Source: Solen grandis (Eukaryota > Mollusca > Bivalvia > Adapedonta > Solenidae). From it: a DNA stretch of 64,000 nt. Within the stretch, counting starts at the first letter, position 1; the number at the start of each line of letters is the position of its first letter. The position numbers and the translations under genes are program-made. The stretch lies in assembly GCA_021229015.1 (NCBI GenBank), contig CM037787.1, positions 32,932,871 to 32,996,870 of the forward strand. Direction: 5' to 3'. Below the pieces are notes generated by a model. It did not search any database and was not told the DNA's origin. It saw only the letters and a program-made list of their open reading frames with translations. Shown here in pieces: positions 45,926 through 57,566 of the stretch.

Positions 45926-47780
45926 TGACCAGTGGTGCTACTCCTGATAAGCCCCGCCTACTGGCGTGGCCAGCATCAATGCATGAAACTTTCACAAACT
46001 TTAGAGAAGTTAGAATGTATGTATGAATCAATTATGCTGTGTTTATAGGGACGAAATTTCTGTAGATTTCTGTGGCCCAAATGGTGATTATAGCCGATTT
46101 CCAGTTGTGGAATGTATCCGAAATGTCTCTGCACAGACTGTTATACCGCACCTTGAGAAAATATTTTGCTTGTTTGGGATACCAAGTATTGTTAAATCAG
46201 ACAATGGAGCACCCTTCAATAGCAGAGAATTTACACAATTCGCAAAACAGACAGGGTTTGATCATCGTAAAGTTACACCTTTACATCCGCAAACAAATGG
46301 TACTGTTGAAACCTTTATGAAACCGTTAGGAAAAGCTCTAAAGACGGCAAAAGCTGCGGGACAAAATCTCAAACAATCTCTAAGTCATTTTCTGCTTAAC
46401 TACCGGAGTACACCACATCCTAGCACAGGCATTTCTCCGGGGGAAAAACTTTTCAACCGAAAGCTGAAAACAAAATTACCTCAATTCAATGTTCCTCAAA
46501 AAGACACATATGTCAGACAGAGAGACCGTTTATCAAAATCAATTGATAAAGCATATGCAGACCGAAAACGAAAAGCAAAATCATCGCAGCTACAAACAGG
46601 AGATTCGGCTTTAGTGAAACAAAGAATTAAAAATAAATGGGACACGCCGTATAACCCGACCCCTGCCAAAATTGTGTCAAGGAAAGGCTCTATGACAACA
46701 GCAGAGCACAACGGCAGAACAATTTGCCGCGATGCATCACAGTTCAAGACAGTGGAATTGAAAACGCATCTACCCCGCTTTGACCCTCCACATCAGTCGA
46801 ATCAGGAAATCTCCCGCCAGGTATCAAATACGCGGCCTCAGAGGAAAGATCGCCGTCCACCAAGAAGATACCTAGATAATTGATGTGTTTTTCCGACAAA
46901 TATGATAAGTTATACGCTTACAAACTGTCTGTGCCAGTGAAATACAAATAAGTGTAAATAAGAGTCAATTTCATTCAGTCGATCATTTTTCGTTATGGAA
47001 AACAGTGAGAAATATCAAAGTGTGTGTTCAGACCATAATAATGCCTGATTTGATATCAAATGTAAGATTAATGTGTTTAAATTGTCTAGCGATCCAAGTG
47101 CAAAGCAGGAAAAGAAAACAATCTAAGGTTGAAACCGAAACCAGTGTTCTACCCCCCAGCAGCGTGAGTTCCGAATTCTACGACAAAATGGTCTGACTTT
47201 ATCCAGATAAGATCACGAAGATATCAGTACCAGCTGAAATTAACATTTATTAATGTCAGCATTGAACACTGTCTGGACCATTTAAATTGTTTTATTGATG
47301 TGCTAGTACTTTGCAAGTAATTTAACACTTGGTCAGTGACTATAAATCTGTTATTCATGTGAATTCTCAAAGAAGTGTTGATTTTATCAATGAAAAACGT
47401 TCCGTAAGAAAATAGGAGGAATTAGCGCAGATCAGTTTACTTAGATTGTATCGTAGGTCATACATAACGGTCATTTATGTATACGAGAGGTTAAATGTGT
47501 TGATTTATTCTGTAATACTTTTCAAGGGAGTGACCAGTGGTGCTACTCCTGATAAGCCCCGCCTACTGGCGTGGCCAGCATCAATGCATGAAACCTTCAC
47601 AGACTACACTGTTAGAAGTTAGAATGTATGTATGAATCAATTATGCTGTGTTTATAGTTAGTGTATAATAAATGTACAAAAAGCCATCCCGTCTTTGGGT
47701 CAAGACTTATTCCTTTATACAAGGATCTAAGTGTATATTAATAACCACATACCCATATGTGGAGAACATTACAGTATTTA
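45926..47780 (+). mobile_element. internally deleted Ty3/Gypsy LTR retrotransposon
   Basis: Direct repeats at 45926-46048 and 47531-47657 (TGACCAGTGGTGCTACTCCT to CTGTGTTTATAG) are the starts of two LTRs. The 3' one continues with AATAAA near 47668 to roughly 47780. The left LTR copy runs straight into integrase sequence at 46049, so the rest of the 5' LTR, gag, protease, RT and RNase H are gone. A purine run (CAAGGGAG) precedes the 3' LTR. It lies in the apparent SLC19 intron region. Confidence 0.8.
46050..46883 (+). pseudogene. Gypsy integrase, N-terminally truncated
   Basis: Inserts cDNA copies in the parent element. The core carries the D-D-E triad: Asp in SVDFCGP, Asp in IVKSDNGAPF, Glu in HPQTNGTVETFMK. 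Then NYRSTPHPSTGISPGE and a C-terminal GPY/F-like module (SALVKQRIKNKWDTPYNP..AKIVSRKGS), ending in a basic tail at 46881-46883. The zinc-binding HHCC region is missing at the deletion junction. The frame is open throughout, but the lack of start context and of other pol domains makes it non-functional. Confidence 0.85.
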
Positions 47781-49886
47781 TCTCTCATATTGTCTTATAT
47801 AATGCAAAAAAAATCCACTAGCATAGTAAATTGACATTTACCTAATAGCGTGTTTCATCATCATTTTATTTTCGTTACTTATCCAATTCAGGAGATCTTA
47901 GTGGCGCAGTCATGATTCACCCATGATCCTTTGAGCGCTTTCACAATGGTATGAATACAACAGCTAGGGATGTAATGAAGGATATGGAATCTCTTTCTTT
48001 AGGGCTGTTTAATAATTCGAAACTATGTTGTTTATTTTCATATAGATTTATTATTGTGCAATGAAGAAAGTTGATGCATTTATCTGATCGTTGTTCGCTA
48101 CAGTCTTTCGCAGTCTAGGTATCAGCGAAAATTCACACTCTGTCGTCAACATCGATTAAAATCTGATTAATTGCTGCGACATAATTATGTTTTATATCTT
48201 CTGCAGTTGAAAATTTGTAACTGGAATCAATGCCTAATCAAAGTCACTCTCAAAGAAGGTCGCCGTGTTTGAGGGAAAAATAAATAATCATTTATTACAA
48301 CATAAAATTATACTTGTTGTAATCTAGTTTCAAATTGAAAACGAAGGCTGTCGTAAATTGGGGAAGTTAGTAACCTGATTAAGGATGTTTTGATAAAATC
48401 GGCTACATTTCCAGAACTGATTTGATCGGTCTCAGGATATTGTGACGTGGTATAATGTCGCTTTGTCTACGACTTGGAACGTTAAACTCTTCAAACAAAC
48501 GGACACCAAGCGGACCGTTAATGCAGCCATGAAATTAAGAAACGTTCCTCGTAGAAAAAATTGAATACATTCAATGGATGTATTTACTTCCTTATTTATA
48601 ACTTTTACTTACAGAAAACAACACTATTGTTATTAATAATAAAAAACGTTGTTGTACATACATAGTTCAAAATTTGTTTGAAAAAAAAAAGTGTTATTAC
48701 TTATACATTGAAGTCATGTTATTATTAATAAATGTATGTTCAATGTTTGTCTTCCTTCCTAATGATTAATTTAATGCACTTGCATAAAACTTTTTTACAT
48801 TATGTCAATTTCAAATTAAAAAACAAACTATTCATGTTTATATCTCTTTCTTTATAACAGTTATAGTTATTATAGTTATATGCTTATATTTTCTGTTATT
48901 AGTAAAATTGGAGTTAATTAACAATTTATATGTAAATATAAGGTAAGGTAGTCAGTGGAAAGGTTCCCCGACCTACTGCCACCTATTTGGCGTGGACAGT
49001 AAATAGTTAAACAACAACAAAAAGATGTTCTTCGTATTTGCGTATAAGTATCTATTGATTTAAAGGAATGGAATATCAATTTAGAATTAGTTATTGAGCA
49101 TTTAAGATGCTTACCGTTTCGGACATAGTAACGTGTCATTGATAGAATTATGCAATTTATGAATGCATAACACGCGAATCGAACACATATAGATTATTAT
49201 CATGTACGAGAGATAGTGTGACTTGTTGTCAATACAGGGGGATTTCAAAAGCTGTTCAGATTCTGCTCATTATGTTGTTGTTATTGTCCTTCGATGATAT
49301 CAGTAAGGAATCCCAGTATGGTCATATGGATGTTTCGTCTTGCTTGCAATAGGTCGGTGTTTCTACACGGATGCCTCTCTGCACTTAGGGTCTACCTCCG
49401 TTTGTATAAAGCTCGACGTCATATTCCAGAGTAATTCAGTGAATGATCTAAAGAAGATCTCCAATGTAAGTGTGGTAAAAAAACAGGTCAGATCAGTGCA
49501 GCAAGGGTCAGAAATGTTCAGTAATTTTTGTTTTTTGTTTTCTGAGTGCTAAGGACTTGCAAAATACAAGTATTGCAACAAAATCATTTACTTCCTTTTG
49601 CATATCTCCTTTCGTTCCTGATAGGAAGACTAGCCACCTTCAGTAAGTGATTATACGAGTAACTTCATTTTCAGCTATTCATTATTCACACATTCAGTCG
49701 AGAAATTTAAAATAAAATAGGCACAAATTTTATATTTATCAATACGACGTTCGTCAAGCTGAACAGCCACCCAATTATTTCAGTTTAATTTCCTATTCAA
49801 TACTCTTCAGCGAGAAATTAAAATAAAATAACGATATTTATATAGACAATCGTAGTAATCATGTCTCAGATCACTACACGAATTAC
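47781..49886. other. no gene recognised
   Basis: AT-rich up to the gap. SINE scraps appear near 48440-48500 and 49340-49440 (AATAGGTCGGTGTTTCTACA). No further SLC19 or PECR exon seen. Confidence 0.5.
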
Positions 49887-49986
49887 NNNNNNNNNNNNNN
49901 NNNNNNNNNNNNNNNNNNNNNNNNNNNNNNNNNNNNNNNNNNNNNNNNNNNNNNNNNNNNNNNNNNNNNNNNNNNNNNNNNNNNNN
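49887..49986. other. assembly gap of exactly 100 N
   Basis: A round 100-base gap is usually a placeholder of unknown length. It falls between minus-strand SLC19 and plus-strand PECR. Confidence 0.98.
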
Positions 49987-50036
49987 TGAGTAACTGAACT
50001 ATAAATGGTATAATAAATTGATAATTGATTATTCTT

Positions 50037-50550
50037 TGCTATGCAGACTGTGTAGAATCTTGAGCTTCAATATTTTATGAGCTAACAGAGGAGACCCCTC
50101 CTTGGGTCTCCTCTATTTGCCAAGTTAAAATTTGTCTATATGAAGTAAAAAGTTAACATTTTTTATGCCAAACTGGAAACTACAATGAGTTGTACCAGTA
50201 ATTTGTATATGAGAAAATCTAGAAAAATTCACAGACTCTAGCCAGATTGAACTTGTAACTTCCAATTCATAGGCAGTGAACACTACCTTTAAACTAAGGC
50301 CTGCTCAATCAGTATTTACCCTATACCTTGTGAATATTCAAAATTTAATGAATATTCATTGATTGATCTTAAAATTGTTTTGAAATGAGATATTTTCTTT
50401 GCCACAGATGACTGTGTAGAAACTGAGTTACAATATTGTATGAGCAAACAGAGGAGACCCAGATCGGACTGCTTCTATAAAATCTGTCTGATCTGAGTCT
50501 GCTCTATTTGCCTATGCATCAAAATGTGTCTATATGAAGTAAAGGGTAAA
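50037..50550. repeat. partial tandem duplication with hairpins, enclosing a SINE head
   Basis: 50037-50150 and 50393-50550 are similar (GACTGTGTAGAA, CAGAGGAGACCC, CTCTATTTGCC, GTCTATATGAAGTAAA). In the first, AGAGGAGACCC pairs perfectly with GGGTCTCCTCT; in the second, a different stem (AGATCGGAC/GTCTGATCT) occupies the same place. At 50220-50315, on the minus strand, is a tRNA-like head (AGCAGGCCTTAGTTTAAAGG, GTTACAAGTTCAATCTGG). Confidence 0.55.
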
Positions 50551-50929
50551 TAAAATAGCCTATTAGGGGAGATGCTTAAAGGATCTATTGAGCTGCATTG
50601 GTAGAAAAATTAAGGCCATTATAGTGTGGAGGGGAAATCCTCAGGTGAGATTAATATTGGTTGTTTTGCAGCAGGTGACTATTTATCATAGATTTGTGAA
50701 CATTTTGAACTCTTATTTTTTACTTATTATGAAAAATACTTTTTTGTGTATCCTTTACAGTTCCCTCACATTTGGTTTCTGGTTTGAACCAGTATTCAGC
50801 ATCTTGGAAGGATTTGAAAGATACTCTCCCCTTGTGTTTTTTTGTTTGTTAAATAGTCACCTCTATGTCCTCACATTGTATGTGCATTAGCGTGTCAGTT
50901 TGTTACTTATGTTAATATCAATGAGACAG

Positions 50930-51625
50930 TGTCATTTGCTCAAAGGTCAAGGCCACACATTTAGGTCAAAGGTTATGGAGATGGATTTGCTTGTCTGGGC
51001 AGTCAAAGTTCATTTGCTTGTCTTGGTTATAATTTAGGCTTTGATCATAATAATTCCAAATAACCTAATACATGTAGTATTGTTTACCTCAATGAGAAAA
51101 AGTGTCATGCACAAGTGTTGGGTCCCTAGCTCAAAGGTCAAGGTCACACTTAGAGGTCAAAATGTCATGGAGCTGGATTTGCTTGTCTGGGTGGTAACTA
51201 ACACAAAGATTGCAGGATTTCTTTTATAATTCGTCAGTTATATTTACATCAATGAGACACAGTGTCACATACAAAGTTGGTTCCCTAACTCCAGTTTCAA
51301 GGTCACACTTAGAAGTCTTTCAATTGCTTTTCCAGACTGTAACCTAGGCATGGATGGAAGGATTTTCAAATAGATTTGGCAGTATTGTTTGCCTCAGTAA
51401 GACGAAGTAGTTGCACACAAGAGTTGGGTCCCTGGCTCCAAGGTCAAGGTCACAATTAGAGTTCAAAGGTCATTGTGTTGGATTTGCTTTTCTGGGTTGT
51501 AACTTAAACATGGATCGAAGGATTCTTAAATGACGCAGTGAGAAGGTGTGTTGCACTAAAGAGTTGGATCCTTCTTCCATGGTCAAGGTCACACTTAGAG
51601 GTCAAAGGTGCACTTTAGGCTGCGG
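50930..51625. repeat. imperfect tandem repeat of about 150 bp
   Basis: CTCAAAGGTCAAGGTCACAC, AGAGGTCAAAGGTCAT, GATTTGCTTGTCTGGG and AATGAGACAGTGTCA recur four to five times with heavy drift. This is an intron-located dispersed repeat upstream of the PECR exon. Confidence 0.65.
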
Positions 51626-51759
51626 ACTCAACATTTCATCCTTGGACATCTAGTATTGTAGGGAAAAATATTATGGATAGCTTTTAAACATGATTGCAGT
51701 GCAAAATGAAGTGTAAATTCAGAGAACATCTTTTGGTTTTACTGATTTTGTGATTACAG

Positions 51760-52594
51760 ATATCAGCTGCTGTCTGCTTCCTCCTCTCCCCAGCTGCCAG
51801 CTTCATCTCTGGTGAAACATTAAAAGTGGATGCAGGGGCCAGTCTATACAGCACAAACTGGGAAATACCAGGTAAGCCTGGCCTGGCCTATATCTTTGGC
51901 ACAAAACATCATTTTCAATGAAAACATAAGATACAGACATATGTACAAATATATCTCCATTGCTTGGTGCTTTGCATGTGGTTTGTTCCAGGACAGTTGG
52001 TTTTATATCAGGGTAATGAAATTACACCGTAAGGCAGGACCATATCATGGTTTTCTTCAGCAATTCATTGACAAGACTGATTAATTATATGTTCCTGTGC
52101 AATTTTGCAGAATACTTATTTATGGAATGTTTGATATATCATTTAAAAAGATTTCTTTTTGGTTTATTCTTTATTTACCCCCCCCCCCCCCCCATCAGAT
52201 TTGCAGTCAAACATGTTTAAGGTATCTGATCATTCTACACTCCTATTGGTTTTGTTATGAATTGTGTTATACCTTCCCATCCTTAATTTCGTAGTTGGAC
52301 TTTGCCTTTCTTTATTTTGGAATGTACCATTAGTTGTTTATGGAGGTGCTTGCTGAAAATTTATTGACTAATTACTGAACATCATAGACCATGATCAGAC
52401 TGCACAGATGAGCAGGCTGATCTTGATCTGCACTGGTTTCAAAGGCAGTCACATGTGCCCAGTTAAAATAAAAAAAACACCTCTTTGATTTCATTGTTAC
52501 AGACCACAAGAAGATCCCTGCTTACAAATGGGAAACAGACGAACAAGATGATAACGATGATGGTGACAGCAGTGGCACCAAGTCCAAGTTATGA
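51760..52594 (+). CDS. PECR: peroxisomal trans-2-enoyl-CoA reductase-like, last two exons
   Basis: SDR-family NADPH enzyme that reduces trans-2-enoyl-CoA in peroxisomal chain elongation. Exon 51760-51871 follows GATTACAG and ends CCAG|GTAAGC. It reads [37 protein letters not shown], the conserved C-terminal segment (SPAASFITG, D-G/A-G) of PECR. Exon 52503-52594 follows TGTTACAG and gives [11 protein letters not shown], an acidic stretch and KSKL before TGA at 52592-52594. Phases fit (1 + 2). The SDR Rossmann start and YxxxK site are in missing upstream exons. The human enzyme ends in the peroxisomal signal AKL. Here the final tripeptide is SKL, the canonical PTS1, supporting peroxisomal location. 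Confidence 0.85.
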
Positions 52595-52910
52595 AAACCA
52601 GTCGGAGACTGTGACTCACTCTGAAGTGAAGTTCTTGTAATGTTATATCAAGGGATTCAATTCAGAAATATAAATCTTGATGTGGAACTTTGCTTCGTCC
52701 ATAAACAGAAGAGGAAAAAGATATAAAGACAGGAAAATCAAGCTAAGAAACCAATGAAGACTTTATTTGGAGTGCAGTTGTTCATTATATCTTATACTCA
52801 TTTCATTTTTTATACGCCCGAAGGGCTGTATTATGTTATGCCGCTGGTCGTCCGTCCGTCTGTCCGTCCGTCCGTCCGTCCGTCTGTCCGTCCGTCCGTT
52901 AGCAATTTCG

Positions 52911-53900
52911 TGTCCGCTCTGTATCTTTTGAACCACTTAATATAAATGAAAACTATTTGGCAGAAGTATCACCCAGAGTGAGAGGATGTGCAGAACATAG
53001 GTTTCAGATGGCTAGGTTCAAGGTCAAGGTCACAATTCAAGGTCAAATATCTTAACTGGTGCAAAATTAGTATTTTTGTGTCCGCTCTGTATCTTTTGAC
53101 CTGCTGGATGTAAATGGAAACTATTTGGCAGAAGTATCACCCACAGTAAGAGGATGTGCAGAACATAGGTTTCAGATGGCTAGGTTCAAGGTCAAGGTCA
53201 CAATTCAAGGTCAAATATCTTAACTGGAGCAAAGTAAGTATATTTGTGTCCGCTCTGTATCTTTTGACCCGCTGGATGTAAATGGAAACTATTTGGCAGA
53301 AGTATCACCCACAGTAAGAGGATGTGCAGAACATAGGTTTCAGATGGCTAGGTTCAAGGTCAAGGTCACAATTCAAGGTCAAATATCTTAACTGGAGCAA
53401 AGTAAGTATATTTGTGTCCGCTCTGTATCTTTTGACCCGCTGGATGTAAATGGAAACTATTTGGCAGAAGTATCACCCACAGTAAGAGGATTTGCAGAAC
53501 ATAGGTTTCAGATGGCTAGGTTCAAGGTCAAGGTCACAATTCAAGGTCAAATATCTTAACTGGAGCAAAGTAAGTATATTTGTGTCCGCTCTGTATCTTT
53601 TGACCCGCTGGATGTAAATGGAAACTATTTGGCAGAAGTATCACCCAGAGTGAGAGGATGTGCAGAACATAGCTTTCAGATGGCTAGGTTTAAGGTCAAG
53701 GTCACAATTTAAGGTCAAATATCTTAACTGGTGCTAAGTTAGTATTTTTGTTTGTGTCCGCTCTGTATCTTTTGACCTGCTAGATGTAAATGGACACTAT
53801 TTGGCAGAAGTATCACCCACAGTAAGAGGATGTGCAGAACATAGCTTTCAGATGGCTAGGTTCAAGGTCAAGGTCACACTTCAAGGTCAAATATCTTAAC
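52911..53900. repeat. 168-bp tandem repeat, about 6 units
   Basis: TGTCCGCTCTGTATCTTTTG starts at 52911, 53079, 53247, 53415, 53583 and 53755 (spacing 168 four times, then 172). Each unit includes TTGGCAGAAGTATCACCCA and a triple AAGGTCAAGG-type run. The middle units are nearly identical, indicating recent expansion. Confidence 0.95.
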
Positions 53901-54113
53901 TTAGGAGATTTCAACATTGACTGGAATATACAATCCCCTGAGAAGAAACTTTTGGAGAGGTTCATGACCAGACTACACTTCAAACAGATCATGACAGGTC
54001 CAACCACAGATAATAACTCCACAATTGACCTCATATTCACCAACATTGAAGACTGTATATGTGGAACCAAAGAAGCATATTACACTGACCATAAACTATG
54101 TTGGGTTAGCTGG
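53901..54113 (+). pseudogene. LINE endonuclease C-terminal fragment (CR1/jockey-like)
   Basis: Starts abruptly inside the sixth 168-bp unit: LGDFNIDWN, LLERFMTRLHFKQIMTGPT, NSTIDLIFTNI and YYTDHKLCWV, the GDFN and SDH-type blocks of APE endonucleases in CR1-like LINEs. Neither start nor RT is present. Similar LINE family to the fragment at 2091-2485, but a different region of ORF2. Confidence 0.75.
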
Positions 54114-54344
54114 TAATGAGGTAACTCTTGATTAAAGCACTATTCACATAATAAGAAACATGAAAAACCTATTTGTAGCCACTGTTATAATAAAGCCCTT
54201 GAAGATTAACATTGCCAATCCTTCTTGTTGAAATAATACTTTATATATACATGTTTGTGCTTATCCTTTTTGTCTTAGGATATTCCCTGACAATACATAA
54301 CCTTCGGGCGTATATTGCCCCGCTGTCAGCGGAGCTCTTGTTCT

Positions 54345-55638
54345 TACATATCTTAATGAACCTATTGTGTGAGTAGAAACCAGGGAGGCCATCCACAAGC
54401 TTTCTGATCTGGGTCAGCTGTTTACCAAGGCATTGAAACATGTCTATAAGGGGTAAAGGGATATAGCCTTAAAGGCCCATTATTAGACTGGAGGGGACTA
54501 TAGGTTTGTCCTCTGTTTGTCTGTCCATCTGGATCCCCCGATAAAAACTGTTTAAGATAATATTATCAAAATTGGTTTATGAACAGATAGCAGTATGAAG
54601 ATTCTGCACGTCACATTTCTTGGACAAAAATTCACGTTATTTGGTAACGGAAAAATTATGCACCTCACTGGTAGGGGGCACATGTGTTACGTAATTGATA
54701 AATGACACAAATGGTACATAATGCAGAAATATCTACTGTAAAATAACATTTAAATGTATTGAAAAAGTTGATCAAATCACACACAATTAAGTATTTTGGA
54801 TTCATGTCAAAATACTCTCATTGTGTACATTTTGCATTGGTGAGTAATCCCAAAGACAGTCTGTAATCAGAAATATTTTGAATTTGAAAAACCGTTGTCG
54901 AATTAAAATTGGTTTATCTGCAATGTCAACAATTTATGCACTTATGATTCATTAACAGAGACATAATGGAATGTCTATGGAAAACTGATATGCAGAATAT
55001 GCAAATTAGTTATTTTTGTAAACAATTGAATGATCTTGAGTAAAAGACTTTCTTATTTATGTATTGTAGTAGGTATGAACAGATTTTATCTTGTAACAAA
55101 TCTGTAGCAAACCTTTGCTTTTCTGTCCAAAGAATATACACTGCTTTTGGAAGTATACTGGACCTTTAAGGAAAATACATGCTTTATTGGTGATACCTTG
55201 GACATGAAATGTTGATTTAAGCCACACACACACTTACAGATAAGTATATTTTACAATTATGTATACAAATGTGATTTGAATAAATTATATACACATAATT
55301 TACATTTGTCATTAGGTCTTTTTGAACCCAGTCTTTTCCATATAAATTCCATTTATCACATATCAAAAACAAGAGCATCACATACAGATGCCAACACTCA
55401 TCATTTTGTTTTTGAAAGGGGAAGATAAATTTGGTCAAAATGGACCTAAGAGTTATGGCACTAGACAAGTATTTGGCCCCTGTGATAATGAACAAGTATG
55501 TGAAGTTGGTTTATTAGTTTAATGGTAGATTTTATGGCCAAGGTTGAAGATTTTCATGATGATGACTAAGCTAATGACAGCACCATAGTGATGACAATAT
55601 CTTGACGTTTTTTCTTTGAAAAAAAAAAAAGCAACAAA
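54345..55638. other. no gene recognised
   Basis: AT-rich intergenic DNA between the tail-to-tail PECR and NIFK genes. Confidence 0.5.
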
Positions 55639-56512
55639 AACAAGAGGGCCATGATGGCTCTGGATCGCTCACCTGAGAAACATTGCCATCAATGCAATTA
55701 TTTATGAGTCCTAGTAAATACATATTCTATGCAGAAGTAAGCAAGATCATCTTGCTTTGAAGGTTATAGCTCTAATAAGTCTATATAAAATCAAGTGACC
55801 CCTAGGATGGGGCTAATTTTGACCCCAGGGCCATGATTTGATCAAAATTGCATTAGGCCATGTTACTGTACTCACCAAATATCTAAACTCTAGGCCTTGT
55901 GGTTTCTGAGAAGAAGATTTTTCTTATTTTTTTTTTTATTATATAAATCTATGTAAAATCAAGTGACCTCTGGGGAAGGGACCAATTTTGACCCTAGGGC
56001 CATGATTTGAACAAACTTGGTCGAGGTCTACTAGGCCATGTTACACACCAAATATCTAAACTTCAGGCCTTGAGGTTTCTGACAAGAAGATTTTTCTAGT
56101 TTTTCTTATATAAGTCTATGTAAAATCAAGTGACCCCTGGGGCGGAGCTAATTTCAACCCTAGGGTCATGATTTGAATAAACTTGGTTATGGTTCATAAG
56201 ACAGTGCCACACACCAAATATCTAAGCTCTAGGTCCTGCGGTCTGAGAAGATGATTTTTAAAGATTTCACTTTAAAAATCTATTTTTAGTTCCTATGACC
56301 CAGATATGCAACGGACCGGAAGCATTTGACCAACTTTGGTAGAGCTTCATGCAAGGAACATCCCAGGCAATTTTCATCAAATCTGGCCAGTTTAGGAGAT
56401 GTTGTTTAAAGAAAATTGCTGACACCAGACGCACGGACATACGCACACACAGGCGCCTGACAAAAGGTGATCACAATAGCTTTACCATGGGCAAGTTTTG
56501 CTCAGGTGAGCT
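55639..56512 (-). repeat. dispersed element with GCTCACCTGAG / CTCAGGTGAGC ends, copy 2
   Basis: AACAAGAGGGCCATGATGGC, then GGATCGCTCACCTGAG at the left and GCTCAGGTGAGCTAAC at the right. Opposite orientation to 8600-9248. The interior contains about three imperfect 180-bp units with TAAAATCAAGTGACCCCT and AGGGCCATGATTTGA. Confidence 0.7.
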
Positions 56513-57024
56513 AACAAAAAAACACAGTCAAGCTAACAAGATAATCGGTAGAACCAATGGATGCTTTGAACTTGAAACTCTGTATTGTTGCTTTGGAGCT
56601 TATCGTCTGTTGAAGACTGCAAAAGCATAGAACCTAGATAGAACCACTGGCTTTGGAATAAGAAAATACCTTAGTCATGGTATTTGGATGTTTTAACTTT
56701 AATGAAATATATTGTTATGGTAGAATACTTATTTTTTCTGTAAGCCTAGTGTGTAAAGCGCAGGCTTGCCATTCTTTCTGAAGCAGGACTGCTGCCTCAA
56801 TCCCACAGAAGATAACTTCCCAAAAGATCACCAAAAAACATACCTTGAAATTTAGTTTCTTAAAACAGAACAATACTTATTTTAATATATTCCAACTGAT
56901 GAAATACTGCATTCTATCAGTGAGATAAAATCCACATCCCAGTGTAATGATACAGGTTTGCGGAGACTATTTTTTTTTTTTTACTTATAAAGGAAATGTA
57001 GCAGCAGTTTGCATAAAGAGAAAA
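56513..57024. other. no gene recognised
   Basis: Short frames only. A vague tRNA-like string (GTAAAGCGCAGGCTTGCC .. CTCAATCCCAC) lies at 56750-56810. Confidence 0.4.
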
Positions 57025-57120
57025 TTTGAGTGGATATGGGTTATAACTCATCACAAAGTGATACAATTTTCATGAAAATTGTATCACTACTCGATGAGAT
57101 GTAACCCATATCCACTCAAA
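57025..57120. repeat. 96-bp near-perfect palindrome
   Basis: TTTGAGTGGATATGGGTTAT.. (57025-57071) pairs with 57074-57120 over about 47 bases with few mismatches and a 2-base centre. The right flank AAACAAACAGATG resembles 41107-41120. A poly-T tract lies just upstream. Probably a foldback MITE; it lies about 450 bp past the NIFK stop. Confidence 0.8.
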
Positions 57121-57566
57121 ACAAACAGATGTCCTCTATATCTTTGCAGAATTTTAATGCCCCTATATATTTACTGGTTAATTTTTTATTTTTTTTTGAT
57201 AGAAAATCATTTTTGCAACATTCTTGACATTCATTGTCCCTGTGTTTTTTCTTCAAAAATTAGAATTTCTTTATGGATCTTTCAGTTTTCTTCCTTTCTT
57301 TATTCATAAATGATCATCTATGCACATTCATCATATAAACAATAGTCTACTGATGAAAAAAGATTTTTTTTCCCTGTTTTTATTATACTGGGTTTGGCCT
57401 AGAGCAATGAAAAATGCTTAACTCCTCCTTACACTGCAGTATGGGATAAATATACTCAGGATCCTAAAAAAAATGCCCATAACAAATATTCTACCTGAAG
57501 CTCAAAGGAGTATGAGAACAAATACATTCATTGTCATAATTTTTATTTTTAAAATAAACAAAATAA

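Larger units (their letters stand above)
52812..54344. repeat. composite element with TATACGCCCGAAGG ends
   Basis: Left end TATACGCCCGAAGGGCTGTA and right end CCTTCGGGCGTATATTGCC are inverted. Inside: a (GTCC)n run near 52848-52900, six tandem 168-bp units, a captured LINE endonuclease fragment, and a tail AGCGGAGCTCTTGTTCT. It starts about 220 bp after the PECR stop, likely in or near its 3' UTR. Confidence 0.75.

Noticed and set aside
52754..52945. Short plus frame with VRPSVRPSV repeats
   Set aside because: Produced by the (GTCC)n run inside a repeat element.
52911..53900. CRISPR-like array
   Set aside because: Units are contiguous 168-bp tandem repeats without unique spacers, in an animal genome.
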